Below the pieces are notes generated by a model that was given only the letters and a program-made list of their open reading frames with translations, had not been told where the DNA came from and made no database searches. A DNA stretch of 64,000 nucleotides from Pontibacillus yanchengensis (GTDB taxonomy: Bacteria > Bacillota > Bacilli > Bacillales > BH030062), in contig NZ_WMEU01000001.1 of the NCBI RefSeq assembly GCF_009856295.1, forward strand, positions 1 through 64,000, written 5' to 3'. The position numbers and the translations under genes were made by a program. How positions within the stretch are numbered: the stretch's first letter is position 1; every line of letters starts with the position of its first letter. Below, piece by piece: positions 26,562 through 35,748 of the stretch.

Positions 26562-26585
26562 ATAGGCTTTTTTACAAAAGCCTAT
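26562..26585. other. Perfect hairpin after sbcC
   Basis: 10-bp stem ataggctttt/aaaagcctat with loop ttac, 60 bases after the sbcC stop. The T run lies inside the stem rather than after it, so efficiency as a terminator is uncertain. Confidence 0.45.
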
Positions 26586-26663
26586 ATCAGTTGATCGAGA
26601 ATGATAACCGCGCTATTACTATGTTATTAGAAACAGTTAAGGTCTAAGGAGGAAACTTTTAGG

Positions 26664-27056
26664 ATGAAAATTGTAACAGCCTCAACTCCAGAACAGCAGG
26701 ACTATGTACAAACGACTGTACGGTATATTTATAACAACCTGTTACCATCATTTTTTTCCTCATCCTATATCAAGGATTTGCATAATCTTGATGTTCTTCA
26801 GATACGAAATATTGAAGAGTACTCTTTAAAAGAAATTATGGAAATAACTGCAGCCCTTCAAACCATTCAATCTATTCTTGAATGTTTGGTGAATGATGGC
26901 CATCCAATTGATTACAAACATAAATTTAAAAACAATCAGAGAATATTAGAAAAGCATTTTATTCATTTTCCTTTTCAGTGTGAAGATTTTCATAAGGTAG
27001 ATCAAACCGAATATCCAATGTCCATGATCCAACCAGACAATAAATGGCTTATTTAA
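26664..27056 (+). CDS. DUF5365 (YhcU-like) family protein
   Basis: 130 residues starting MKIVTASTPEQQ, helical, with FPFQCEDF near the end. The pattern (KIVTAST, then a central 'ALQTIQSILE' helix, then 'HFIHFPF') resembles B. subtilis YhcU/DUF5365, a family with unknown function. An aaggagga site precedes the ATG. Monocistronic by spacing. Confidence 0.55.
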   Translation: MKIVTASTPEQQDYVQTTVRYIYNNLLPSFFSSSYIKDLHNLDVLQIRNIEEYSLKEIMEITAALQTIQSILECLVNDGHPIDYKHKFKNNQRILEKHFIHFPFQCEDFHKVDQTEYPMSMIQPDNKWLI

Positions 27057-27211
27057 TAACAAGTCCTTCTCTTTGGTGATATAAGTAAATTAGAAATATA
27101 GATTTTTCATTAGTCCCAGTCACACAAGTACTTAAATCATTTTTTACACTTGCTATCTGAAAAGAGGTAACGTAGGATGAAAGAAAAGAGATAGGATGGA
27201 GGGGGAATAGT

Positions 27212-27460
27212 ATGTCGATGCCATTATCACTAGAATGGTGTATTATTACCCATGGAGAAGAAATGCGTGTAGAGGAAAAAGAAAATACGTTCACATTAAA
27301 GTTAGATGGATATCAATTATTTCCTATCGATCAATTTATTGATATTAAACGCACAGATAATGCGGAACAGATTGGGACGGCTAAAGTAGTTGAAATGAGC
27401 TGGTTTGCCAATACCACAGTAATTACTTATGAACTCATTTCTCTTTATAACGTCAATTAA
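27212..27460 (+). CDS. DUF2584 family protein
   Basis: 82 residues, beta-rich. The family pattern is seen: MPLSLEWCIITHGEEMRVEEKENTF..., GYQLFPIDQFIDIKRTDNAEQIGTAKV and the end VITYELISLY. DUF2584 is a small conserved Bacillaceae family with unknown role. A strong ggaggggga site precedes the ATG. Confidence 0.7.
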   Translation: MSMPLSLEWCIITHGEEMRVEEKENTFTLKLDGYQLFPIDQFIDIKRTDNAEQIGTAKVVEMSWFANTTVITYELISLYNVN

Positions 27461-27577
27461 TGACACGTTTTTTAGAGATTTGTAGAAACATGCGCTTGCC
27501 CGGGAAATGTTTTCGGGTAATAGCTAGTACAATTCATTAAATTGACAAAGTTAACCTGACAATAAGCAATGGTATAG

Positions 27578-27598
27578 CTTTATACTTAAAGTATAAAG
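27578..27598. promoter_or_regulatory. 21-bp dyad in front of a small membrane-peptide gene
   Basis: ctttatactt-a-aagtataaag is an exact inverted repeat with 10-base arms around one base. It lies 31 bases before the ATG of the 26-codon gene and contains a TATACT that could be the -10 (a CTGACA lies 19 bases upstream of it). A repressor site over the promoter is a reasonable guess; the cognate regulator is unknown. Confidence 0.45.
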
Positions 27599-27628
27599 TT
27601 AACTACACTAATGAAAGAGGGATGAACA

Positions 27629-27709
27629 ATGTTAACGGTTATGTTGTTTGGTCTTATATTAAGTGGAACCATTGCATTAATTATTGCCGGAGATTTAACG
27701 ACTGATTGA
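27629..27709 (+). CDS. 26-residue membrane peptide
   Basis: An ATG frame of 26 codons (starts MLTVMLFGLILSG, ends AGDLTTD) preceded by agaggga 6 bases upstream and followed by a strong terminator, with a dyad over the likely promoter. The peptide is one hydrophobic helix with a short acidic end. It forms a complete small transcription unit. Function unknown. Confidence 0.5.
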   Translation: MLTVMLFGLILSGTIALIIAGDLTTD

Positions 27710-27739
27710 AGATAAAATCATAGGCTGCTACACTTTAAG

Positions 27740-27770
27740 ACAGATGCTAACAAAACGGCATCTGTTTTTT
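27740..27770 (+). terminator. Intrinsic terminator
   Basis: Stem acagatgc/gcatctgt with a 10-base loop and six T on the plus strand, 30 bases after the 26-codon gene. Confidence 0.85.
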
Positions 27771-27798
27771 ATATAAAGTTAAGGGGAGTAATGAAATC

Positions 27799-28485
27799 AT
27801 GACAATACTTTCTAATGATTGGCAGACTATTGTAGGAGACCAATTTAATGAAACATATTACATACAATTAAGAGAATTTCTTAAGAATGAATATCAAACT
27901 CATATAGTTTATCCGCAGATGAATGACATTTTCAATGCATTACACTACACCCCCTTCCATAAAACCAAAGTGGTTATCTTCGGTCAAGATCCTTATCATG
28001 GTCATGATCAAGCACATGGGTTTAGCTTCTCTGTGAAGCCAGGGGTAACCATACCACCTTCGTTACGAAATATTTACAAAGAACTAAATGATGATATTGG
28101 GTTTGCCATACCTAATCATGGTTACTTACTCCACTGGGCAAAAGAAGGGGTACTGTTATTAAATACAGTGTTAACTGTACGTGCTAAGGAAGCAAATTCT
28201 CATAAAGGACAAGGATGGGAACATTTTACGAATGAAGTAATTAAAGCACTTAACAACCGTGAAGATCCAGTTGTGTTTATCTTATGGGGAAGACATGCCC
28301 AACAGAAAATAGCTATGCTAGATGATACAAAACATCTTATCATTACATCACCGCACCCTAGTCCTTTTTCTGCTCATAAAGGATTTTTTGGCAGTAAACC
28401 ATTTTCAAAGGCTAATGATTTTCTGAAAAACAAAGGTCTATCTCCAATAGATTGGCAACTTCCTTTACAGCCCTCAGAATCTTAA
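27799..28485 (+). CDS. ung: Uracil-DNA glycosylase
   Basis: 228 residues, family 1 UDG, which removes uracil from DNA. Motif GQDPYHG with catalytic Asp64 and His67, the uracil-binding [15 protein letters not shown], and [11 protein letters not shown] holding the minor-groove His are all present and in order. ATG follows aaggggag. Standard length for Bacilli. Confidence 0.97.
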   Translation: MTILSNDWQTIVGDQFNETYYIQLREFLKNEYQTHIVYPQMNDIFNALHYTPFHKTKVVIFGQDPYHGHDQAHGFSFSVKPGVTIPPSLRNIYKELNDDIGFAIPNHGYLLHWAKEGVLLLNTVLTVRAKEANSHKGQGWEHFTNEVIKALNNREDPVVFILWGRHAQQKIAMLDDTKHLIITSPHPSPFSAHKGFFGSKPFSKANDFLKNKGLSPIDWQLPLQPSES

Positions 28486-28572
28486 CATGTAATTATATGA
28501 AAACCGCCTACACCTATCTCCCTCTTCTTACGTACAGTAACAGTAGTGAAGACAATGAAGGAGGGGGAGCAT

Positions 28573-29277
28573 ATGCCTCAAGGAATCAGACCAATGCCCT
28601 TTAATCGAATGCCTCAAGGAGGGGGAGCCCCATTTCAGATTGGCGGAAAACCACCACAATCTATGCCAATGTCAGGGTTCAATTCGCAAGGCGCCACTCG
28701 CTTTAACGGCTTTACAGGAATGAATAGTTTTCAAGGTATGCCCGGTAATCAAGGATTCCAAGGTCTTTCACAAGGGATGCAAGGATTATCAGGTATGTCT
28801 GGTAGAGGAGCTGGTGGTGGTGGGCTTCTATCAAGAATATTGGGAGGTGGAGCAAGTGGGGGAGCATCCCCTATGGCAGGCTTAGCTCAATCTGCAACTA
28901 GTGCAAGTGGAGGTGCAACTGGTATGCTCAACAATGTCCAGCAAGTGTTGAAAATGGCCCAGACTGCAGCCCCTATGGTTCAACAATATGGTCCAATGGT
29001 AAAAAACCTCCCAACAATGTTTAAATTAATGAAGATTATGAGAGAACCAGATGAAGGGGAAGTCGAAGAGGATACTGTGGATGAAGGTGATAGCAATAAA
29101 AATCCAACATCCAATAACAGTACACCTTCCCCTAAATCAAAATCTTCCTCAACCAAACAAAAATCGAAACAATCGCAATCTCCAACAACACAAAAATCAA
29201 AAACAAAAGTAGCCAAAGAAGCATCTTCAAACAAAAAGAGTCCTAAAGGAAGGTCCCAGCCAAGAATGTATATTTAA
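28573..29277 (+). CDS. YqfQ/VrrA-like low-complexity protein
   Basis: About 234 residues from ATG 28573, preceded by ggagggggag. The N-terminal half is rich in Gly, Met, Pro, Gln and Phe (MPQGIRPMPFNRMPQGGG), the middle is Gly/Ser/Ala-rich, one helix (VQQVLKMAQTAAPMVQQYGPMVKNLPTMFKLM) follows, and the tail is Ser/Lys/Gln repeats. This resembles YqfQ (VrrA-like) of Bacillus, thought to be related to spore or surface structures. Low complexity prevents firm assignment. Confidence 0.5.
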   Translation: MPQGIRPMPFNRMPQGGGAPFQIGGKPPQSMPMSGFNSQGATRFNGFTGMNSFQGMPGNQGFQGLSQGMQGLSGMSGRGAGGGGLLSRILGGGASGGASPMAGLAQSATSASGGATGMLNNVQQVLKMAQTAAPMVQQYGPMVKNLPTMFKLMKIMREPDEGEVEEDTVDEGDSNKNPTSNNSTPSPKSKSSSTKQKSKQSQSPTTQKSKTKVAKEASSNKKSPKGRSQPRMYI

Positions 29278-29446
29278 GATTTGGAGCAATTTACTTGATT
29301 TTTACACGGTGACAAGAAACAATAAGGACACAAGCTTGCTTAAGTGTTCTTGAAGTTAGCATGACAGCAAACTACACTATACATCGGCTTACACCATTTT
29401 TGGCGATAAGCCGTGTTTTGTCTATATGTTTGAGGAGGAATGCACC

Positions 29447-30409
29447 GTGACAAGTAATAACTTGGAAACAGCAACATTTGCAGGGGGCTGCTTCTGGTGT
29501 ATGGTCGAACCATTTGATGAACGACCTGGCATCCATGAAGTAGTCTCAGGCTATACAGGCGGTCACACAGAAAATCCAACTTATGAAGAAGTGATAACAG
29601 AACAAACAGGGCATTTGGAAGCGGTCCAAATAACCTACGACCCAGATGTATTTCCGTATGAACGACTTTTACAAGTATTTTGGCAACAAATAGATCCAAC
29701 AGATGCTGGTGGACAATTTGCTGATCGAGGTACTTCCTATACAACCGCAATCTTTTATCACAATGAAAAACAAAAACAATTAGCAGAGCAATCTAGACAA
29801 CAATTAGAAGAAAGCGGGAAGTTTAAAAAGCCGATTGTAACAAAAATATTACCAGCTAGTCCATTTTATCGAGCTGAAGAAAAGCATCAAGACTACCATA
29901 AAAAACAATCCTTTCATTACAGGTTATATAAGCAAGGTTCCGGTCGAAAGGACTTTATTGATAACAACTGGAAGATGGATAAAGATCAAGAACAATTAAA
30001 AAAGCAATTATCCTCTATTCAATACAAAGTAACACAAGAAAATGGAACAGAAGCTCCTTTTCAAAATGAGTTTTATGACCATGAAGAGGATGGTATATAT
30101 ATAGATATCGTATCTGGAGAACCACTATTTAGTTCCAGAGATAAATATGATGCTGGATGCGGTTGGCCAAGCTTCACTAGACCTATAGATGACTATTTCG
30201 TTGATGAAAATACTGATGAATCTCATGGTATGATACGAACAGAAGTACGTAGTAAAGAAGCGGACTCTCATCTTGGACATGTTTTTGAGGATGGACCAAA
30301 ACAAGAAGGTGGACTGCGATATTGTATTAATTCAGCAGCACTTCGCTTCATACCTAAGGAAAAGCTTGAGGAAGAAGGATACGGGTATTTACAGTATATC
30401 TTTTCGTAA
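29447..30409 (+). CDS. msrAB: Fused peptide methionine sulfoxide reductase MsrA-MsrB
   Basis: 320 residues from GTG 29447, which has gaggagg 8 bases upstream. MsrA domain (about 1-155) has catalytic Cys15 in FAGGCFWC and acts on S-sulfoxides. MsrB domain (about 185-315) has [21 protein letters not shown] and the catalytic Cys in RYCINSAAL and acts on R-sulfoxides. The MsrB CxxC zinc motifs are absent, as in non-zinc forms. In B. subtilis the two are separate genes; fusions occur in many Firmicutes. A hairpin (ggctta/taagcc, about 29383-29408) lies just upstream. Confidence 0.93.
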   Translation: MTSNNLETATFAGGCFWCMVEPFDERPGIHEVVSGYTGGHTENPTYEEVITEQTGHLEAVQITYDPDVFPYERLLQVFWQQIDPTDAGGQFADRGTSYTTAIFYHNEKQKQLAEQSRQQLEESGKFKKPIVTKILPASPFYRAEEKHQDYHKKQSFHYRLYKQGSGRKDFIDNNWKMDKDQEQLKKQLSSIQYKVTQENGTEAPFQNEFYDHEEDGIYIDIVSGEPLFSSRDKYDAGCGWPSFTRPIDDYFVDENTDESHGMIRTEVRSKEADSHLGHVFEDGPKQEGGLRYCINSAALRFIPKEKLEEEGYGYLQYIFS

Positions 30410-30659
30410 TAAGATATAGGAATAACAGGAGCCTGGAATTTTACCAGTGCTCCTTCTTTTATACGTTTGGATCATTCCGTGTCAAATTGTTTTCTTCCCC
30501 ACAGGCAAGTAATTCGACAAGCTTTCTTATGGTTTTTGGTGTTAAGCAAATATTTCGTGCAACCAACACTTGTAAAGTGAATTTGCTTTACGTGAAGTGT
30601 GTCGCTTGTATTTGTTTGAATAGGTGCGGAGCATGAAAGTAAGCTATGCATAAGGGTTG

Positions 30660-31706
30660 ATGGAAATGGATTTTATAAAAAAATTAGTGTATTCATACAT
30701 AATAGGTGCTATTGGAGGAAGTCTGTTTGTTTGGTTTCATATGCCTTTACCTTGGGTTCTGGGGGCTGTAACCTCACTCCTTTTTTATAAAACAATCTGG
30801 AAACAAGACACGGCCTCTTCCATACCATTAAAAAATATAAGCTTTGCATTGTTAGGTGTTCAATTAGGCTCTTCCTTTACAGAAGATACCTTTCAGCAAA
30901 TTGGTCCATATATAATACCTTATTTATTTTTTACGTGTTTCATTATTGCAGTTAGCTTGTTTAATGGCTATATTGTTTCGAAATGGCTTCCAGTGAAAAT
31001 GGATACATCTATGTTAGGTAGTATTCCAGGTGGTTTATCTGCATCGATTGCGTTAAGTGATTCATTACAGAGTAATACCGTCTTGGTTACAATCTTTCAT
31101 ACCATTCGTTTGGTTGCTGTTCTATTTATTATCCCTTTTTCGGCTACTCATTTCTTTTATGAAGGGAATATTGTCTCGGCTGAACTTTCTCCATCTACAA
31201 ATACAGGAGAATGGTACACAATTGCCTTTTTGATTTTGTCCTATCTGGTAGCTGTGTTATTAAATAAAAAAATTCCCGCTGCCTATGTCATGATTCCTAT
31301 GTTTACGGTGGGGATATTAAAGGTTATAGGAGTTCCGATGATGTCATTACCAGATTTTTTATTCATTTGGGCCCAAATTACGTTAGGTGTGTACCTTGGT
31401 AATTCCATAAACATAGAGGATCTTATGAAAGCAGGAAAATATTGCATGATATACTTTGGTCTCTCTGTTTGGTTGATTATTATGTCGTTTTGCCTAGGGT
31501 ATGTATTTAGCCAAATGGTTGATATAAGTATAGCCACTGCTATATTAAGTATTGCGCCAGGTGGTCTGATTGAAATGGCATTAACAGCACAAAGTGTAGG
31601 TGGTGATCCCTCGATTGTAAGTTCTTTACAGATGGTCAGGCTGTTAATTGTAGTAATGATTGTGCCGATTTTTCTTCAGTGGTTTTTTCGAAAAATGGAG
31701 AAGTAA
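30660..31706 (+). CDS. AbrB-family membrane protein (PF05145)
   Basis: About 349 residues with nine to ten membrane segments in two repeats. Each half carries the family's GxLxG and PGG motifs: GSIPGGLSASIALS (about residue 120) and IAPGGLIEMALTAQSVGGDPS (about 300). Often labelled 'ammonia monooxygenase', which is misleading; members are regulators or transporters of unknown substrate. The ATG at 30660 or 30666 is likely; only a modest aaggg precedes it. The 250 bases upstream hold no gene. Confidence 0.8.
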   Translation: MEMDFIKKLVYSYIIGAIGGSLFVWFHMPLPWVLGAVTSLLFYKTIWKQDTASSIPLKNISFALLGVQLGSSFTEDTFQQIGPYIIPYLFFTCFIIAVSLFNGYIVSKWLPVKMDTSMLGSIPGGLSASIALSDSLQSNTVLVTIFHTIRLVAVLFIIPFSATHFFYEGNIVSAELSPSTNTGEWYTIAFLILSYLVAVLLNKKIPAAYVMIPMFTVGILKVIGVPMMSLPDFLFIWAQITLGVYLGNSINIEDLMKAGKYCMIYFGLSVWLIIMSFCLGYVFSQMVDISIATAILSIAPGGLIEMALTAQSVGGDPSIVSSLQMVRLLIVVMIVPIFLQWFFRKMEK

Positions 31707-31717
31707 AGACATTGTAG

Positions 31718-31767
31718 TTGACAATAAGGGTTAACACACCTTACCATTATCTTGAATTCAAGATAAT
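31718..31767 (+). promoter_or_regulatory. Promoter with MhqR-like operator
   Basis: -35 TTGACA (31718-31723), 18-base spacer, -10 TACCAT (31742-31747), and directly over its 3' part the perfect 22-base palindrome 31746-31767 whose core is TATCTTGAATTCAAGATA. The MhqR operator of B. subtilis has the closely related dyad ATCTCGAATTCGAGAT. Here both symmetric C/G positions are changed together, keeping the dyad. The two downstream genes are homologues of MhqR targets. Confidence 0.75.
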
Positions 31768-31804
31768 ATATTAATGCTTTAGAACATGTGAAAGGATGAA
31801 GTAA

Positions 31805-32725
31805 ATGAAAATAGAGACAAGTGGAATTCACCACATAACTGCCCTTGTCAATGATCCACAAACGAATGTTGATTTTTACGAAAACACATTAGGATTAAGA
31901 TTAGTGAAGAAAACCGTAAACTTTGATGATCCTGGTATTTATCATCTTTACTTTGGGGATAAGATTGGAACTCCTGGAACCATTATGACATTCTTTCCAT
32001 TAGAATCAGCTCCATCTGGAAGAATAGGGTCTGGACAAGTAGAACGTACATTATTCCTAATACCTAAAGGGGCAAGTTCTTCTTGGGTCGATTATTTTCA
32101 AATAAAGTCCATTGAATTTGAGGAAAATGATCATGGAATCTGGTTCTTGGATCCTGATGGTATAAAGTTAGGGTTAGTAGAAGAGGATTCTAACATCAGT
32201 ACGTATTGGGACCAATCAACGATAAAGGAAAATATTGCGATTAAAGGATTTTATGGTGCTATATTAAACTCATTAAAACCACTTGAAACAGGAAACCTAC
32301 TTGAGGCAATGGGGTTTAAAGCAACAGTCGATAAAGATGATTTCTCGATGTATGAGGGCTCTGCAGATATAGGATCACATATTTGGTTAAATCGTACTGC
32401 TGTACCTAGAGGATTAGGTGGGGCAGGTACAATTCATCACATTGCCTTTCGTACCGAAAAAGAATCCGATCAAGCTCTTTGGCAAGAATTTCTCCATTCA
32501 GAACAAGGTCTCCGTATTACCCCAGTAATGGATCGGCAATATTTTAAGTCTGTGTACTTTCATGAACCTGGAGGCATATTGTTTGAGATTGCTACAGATG
32601 AACCAGGCTTCGTAACGGATGAGGGTGTAGATGCACTAGGTCAATCATTAACATTACCTGAATGGTTAGAAACACAGAGACCTCAAATAGAAGCTACCTT
32701 ATCCGAGCTTAAGAGAGGAGAATAA
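31805..32725 (+). CDS. Ring-cleaving dioxygenase / glyoxalase-like (MhqO/MhqA family)
   Basis: 306 residues, two VOC domains (about 1-125 and 145-275), metal-binding type. Metal ligands fit: HHITA (His9-His10 region), AGTIHHIAF in the second half, and Glu in PGGILFEIATD. In Bacillus, MhqA/MhqE/MhqO dioxygenases detoxify quinone and hydroquinone adducts. The operator upstream and the MhqD-like gene 3 bases downstream support this. Operon of two. Confidence 0.85.
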   Translation: MKIETSGIHHITALVNDPQTNVDFYENTLGLRLVKKTVNFDDPGIYHLYFGDKIGTPGTIMTFFPLESAPSGRIGSGQVERTLFLIPKGASSSWVDYFQIKSIEFEENDHGIWFLDPDGIKLGLVEEDSNISTYWDQSTIKENIAIKGFYGAILNSLKPLETGNLLEAMGFKATVDKDDFSMYEGSADIGSHIWLNRTAVPRGLGGAGTIHHIAFRTEKESDQALWQEFLHSEQGLRITPVMDRQYFKSVYFHEPGGILFEIATDEPGFVTDEGVDALGQSLTLPEWLETQRPQIEATLSELKRGE

Positions 32726-32727
32726 AG

Positions 32728-33333
32728 ATGGAATATATTTTTCAACAAGGAGCACAGGATGCACCAGTCTTATTATTGCTACATGGTACAGGAGGGAATG
32801 AACGTGATTTGTTACCGTTAGCTGAAATGATTGATTCAGGTGCTTCTGTATTAAGTGTAAGAGGAAACATTTCTGAAAATGGCATGCCCCGGTTTTTCAA
32901 ACGTTTACGAGAAGGGGTGTTTGATGAGGAAGATTTACAATTCCGAACAAAAGAACTAGCAGAGTTTCTTGATGAGATGGCTGAAGAACATCAATTTGAT
33001 CGTTCAAATGTAATAGCAGTTGGATATTCTAATGGAGCCAACATTGCTGGTAGTCTGTTGTTCCATTATGCCGATGTACTAAAGGGTGCTATTCTACTAC
33101 ACCCAATGGTTCCAATGCGGGGTCTTAATCTACCTGATATGAAAGGGGCACCTGTGTTTATAGGAGCTGGGACGAACGATCCTATTTGCTCTCCTGAGGA
33201 AACTAAAGAATTGAATTCCATTCTTAATGAGCAGGGGGCAAGTGTAACCATACATTGGGAAAACAATGGACATCAATTAACGAAACCTGAGATTGATCAA
33301 GCAAAGGATTGGTACCATGATCAATTCAAATAA
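32728..33333 (+). CDS. mhqD: Carboxylesterase/phospholipase (MhqD-like)
   Basis: 201-residue alpha/beta hydrolase. Nucleophile Ser in VGYSNGANIAG (GxSxG), Asp in GTNDPICSPEET, His in NGHQLTK. MhqD of B. subtilis is induced by quinones and catechols with MhqO under MhqR. The gene starts 3 bases after the dioxygenase stop, with gagaggag overlapping that end. Cytoplasmic; no signal peptide. Confidence 0.87.
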   Translation: MEYIFQQGAQDAPVLLLLHGTGGNERDLLPLAEMIDSGASVLSVRGNISENGMPRFFKRLREGVFDEEDLQFRTKELAEFLDEMAEEHQFDRSNVIAVGYSNGANIAGSLLFHYADVLKGAILLHPMVPMRGLNLPDMKGAPVFIGAGTNDPICSPEETKELNSILNEQGASVTIHWENNGHQLTKPEIDQAKDWYHDQFK

Positions 33334-33351
33334 AGTTGCTAAATCAGGAAG

Positions 33352-33385
33352 GCCTGGGGCACCGAAATAAATGTGCCAGGCTTTT
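33352..33385 (+). terminator. Terminator of the mhq-like operon
   Basis: Stem gcctgg(gg)cac/gtgccaggc followed by tttt, embedded in a larger dyad aaagttgc/gcaacttt. Confidence 0.72.
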
Positions 33386-33561
33386 CGCAACTTTCTAATA
33401 TGTTCTAATGCTAATAGATTGAAACGTTTTGTGCAGATTTTTCATTCCTAAAAGCTTGCCATTCAATACATTTTCATTATACTTTTAAAAGACGGTATTT
33501 TATTACTTAAATCAGAACCAAGTTTTATGCACCCCGTTATTATGGTGAAAGTAGGCTGATT

Positions 33562-34287
33562 ATGAGAAATTCCAATTGTTTTATACCATTTCCACATCCT
33601 TTATATCCTGCAAGGTTTGTAAAACGCTCTAACCGATTTATTTTGTATTGCGCATTAAATCATTCTGGTGAAACGGTTCGTGTCCATATGGGAGATCCGG
33701 GACGTCTAAAGGAACTTCTTCACCCAAATACGATCATTTATGTAAGTTATCATAATTCCAATTCCAGAAAAACAAACTGGTCCGCAGTATTAATTGAAGA
33801 CCCACATACAAAGGAATTAGTCTCCCTACAAACAACATTACCAAATAAGCTAATCGAAATGTCACTAAGAACCAATGAGTTAAACGAATTTAAGAATTGG
33901 AGTTACATACAACGAGAATTTACAAAGGGAAGTTCTAGGTTTGACTTTTTATTAGAGAATACAACCCAACAACATGCCGTGGAGGTAAAAAGTGTAACAT
34001 TACAGTATGATGGAGTTGGCTATTTTCCGGATGCTATAACGGACAGGGGACGAAAACATGTTCAAGAGTTAGAACAACTCGTAAAAGAAGAAGGATGGCA
34101 TAGTAGTATTTTATTTGTATGCCAGAGACGTGATATTTCGAAGGTTAGAATGGCAGATTGGATTGATTCAGCATTCTCCGAAGCCATAAGCAAAGCAAGT
34201 GAGAGTGGTGTCAACATCTATGCCCGCACTTGTGAGATTACATTAGAAGGTATGTATCTATCCTCCCCAATACCAGTTGACATTTAG
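33562..34287 (+). CDS. sfsA: SfsA family protein
   Basis: 241 residues of the SfsA family (sugar fermentation stimulation protein; a nuclease-like fold). Characteristic stretches: ARFVKRSNRFI, HMGDPGRLKELL, SRFDFLLENTTQQHAVEVKSVTL with the Asp/Glu-x-Lys nuclease motif, FPDAITDRGRKHVQEL. Its role is a likely DNA-binding nuclease, not well settled. No clear ribosome site; aaagtagg lies a little upstream of the ATG. Confidence 0.85.
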   Translation: MRNSNCFIPFPHPLYPARFVKRSNRFILYCALNHSGETVRVHMGDPGRLKELLHPNTIIYVSYHNSNSRKTNWSAVLIEDPHTKELVSLQTTLPNKLIEMSLRTNELNEFKNWSYIQREFTKGSSRFDFLLENTTQQHAVEVKSVTLQYDGVGYFPDAITDRGRKHVQELEQLVKEEGWHSSILFVCQRRDISKVRMADWIDSAFSEAISKASESGVNIYARTCEITLEGMYLSSPIPVDI

Positions 34288-34393
34288 CTAGAAATAGAAT
34301 AATTTTTACAATGATTTCGAAAAGTGTATGCAGGAATAGAAATGAAGGGTAGGTCCATGATAAAGTATGGGAAGAGATGAAGGAGGTAAGGAC

Positions 34394-35344
34394 ATGGCAG
34401 AACCATTATTTTTGCAACCCATTTTCAAAGAGAGAATTTGGGGTGGCACTACGTTAAAAGAAAAATTTGGTTATGATATTCCTTCTGAAACCACAGGAGA
34501 ATGCTGGGCTATTTCTGCACATAAAAATGGACAAAGTACAGTGATGAACGGGGAATTCGAGGGGAAAACACTAGACCAAGTATGGGGGGATGCGCCTCAT
34601 TTGTTTGGTCATTATAACGCTGAAGTATTTCCGCTACTTACAAAAATACTAGATGCTAATAAGGATCTTTCGGTTCAAGTTCACCCTGACGATGAATATG
34701 CACATAAACATGAGGGTGAAAATGAATATGGTAAAACGGAATGCTGGTACATAATCGATTGTTCGTCAAATGCAGAGCTTATCTTTGGTCACCATGCACA
34801 TAGTAGACAAGAATTGCAACAAATGATTTCAGAGGGAAAGTGGGACAATTTGCTAAGGAAAGTATCCATAAAACCTGGGGATTTCTTTTATGTTCCTAGT
34901 GGGACTATTCATGCTTTATGTGAGGGAACGTTGGTACTAGAGACGCAACAAAGCTCTGATACAACGTATCGTGTATTTGATTATAATCGAACAGATCAAG
35001 AAGGAAATCAAAGAGAACTTCATTTACAGCAAGCGATTGATGTAACAACTGTTCCTCATAAAGATAATGAACTAAACTTTATGGTGGAGCAACGCACTGG
35101 TGCAACGATAACAACATTAGTACAGGAACAGTACTTTAGTGTGTATAAATACGAATTATTTGGAGCGGCTGCTTTTGAACAAGACAGCTTTTTTCAATTA
35201 TTTAGTGTATTAGACGGCGAAGCTACTCTCCAAATTGGAAGTGATTCTTATTCCCTTTCAAAAGGGGAGCATTTCATTCTTCCAAGCAACACTGGAGATT
35301 TCACATTAGATGGAGAAGCTACTATAATAGTTTCCAATCCTTAA
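34394..35344 (+). CDS. manA: Mannose-6-phosphate isomerase, class I
   Basis: 316 residues from ATG 34394, preceded by gaaggagg. It interconverts mannose-6-phosphate and fructose-6-phosphate. The cupin metal site is visible: VQVHPDDEYA with Gln and His, KTECWYI with Glu, and SGTIHALCEG with His. Also conserved are KERIWGGTTL and ECWAISAH. Monocistronic; related to Firmicutes ManA/Pmi. Confidence 0.93.
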   Translation: MAEPLFLQPIFKERIWGGTTLKEKFGYDIPSETTGECWAISAHKNGQSTVMNGEFEGKTLDQVWGDAPHLFGHYNAEVFPLLTKILDANKDLSVQVHPDDEYAHKHEGENEYGKTECWYIIDCSSNAELIFGHHAHSRQELQQMISEGKWDNLLRKVSIKPGDFFYVPSGTIHALCEGTLVLETQQSSDTTYRVFDYNRTDQEGNQRELHLQQAIDVTTVPHKDNELNFMVEQRTGATITTLVQEQYFSVYKYELFGAAAFEQDSFFQLFSVLDGEATLQIGSDSYSLSKGEHFILPSNTGDFTLDGEATIIVSNP

Positions 35345-35393
35345 TATATTTTGTACGCAATGAAAAAGTAATTATAAGTAAGGAGGAATAATA

Positions 35394-35597
35394 ATGATTC
35401 ATAAACATTGGTATGAAACGGACACCATTAAACAGGTAGAATGTGTTCACGCAAATGCTGAGAAATATGTTGTAGAAAATGTATTAACACCTGGCAAAGT
35501 ATATGATGTAAAAAACGAAACAGAAGAGTTTATATTCATTGTTGATAATACTGGTAAAATGGGTGGATTTAAGAAGGACTATTTCAAAGAAGTATAA
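35394..35597 (+). CDS. DUF6501 family protein
   Basis: 67 residues starting MIHKHWYETDTIKQVECVHANA, with LTPGKVYDVKNETEEFIFIVDNTGKMGGFKKDYF, the pattern I recall for the small Bacillaceae DUF6501 family. Function unknown; beta-rich SH3-like composition. taaggagg precedes the ATG and a terminator follows. Confidence 0.65.
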   Translation: MIHKHWYETDTIKQVECVHANAEKYVVENVLTPGKVYDVKNETEEFIFIVDNTGKMGGFKKDYFKEV

Positions 35598-35604
35598 AAC
35601 GAAG

Positions 35605-35638
35605 AGCTAGCCTAAAATAATGTAGGCTAGCTTTTTTT
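35605..35638 (+). terminator. Intrinsic terminator
   Basis: Perfect 10-bp stem agctagccta/taggctagct with an 8-base loop and a T run. Confidence 0.9.
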
Positions 35639-35748
35639 ATCGTTTACTTGTGACTAACAATTATGTATCGATAGACAATTCCCTAAAAAAAATTAATATA
35701 AATGTTTGTGATGTGTTATTAAGGGAACAAGATTATCAAAAACTTAGG

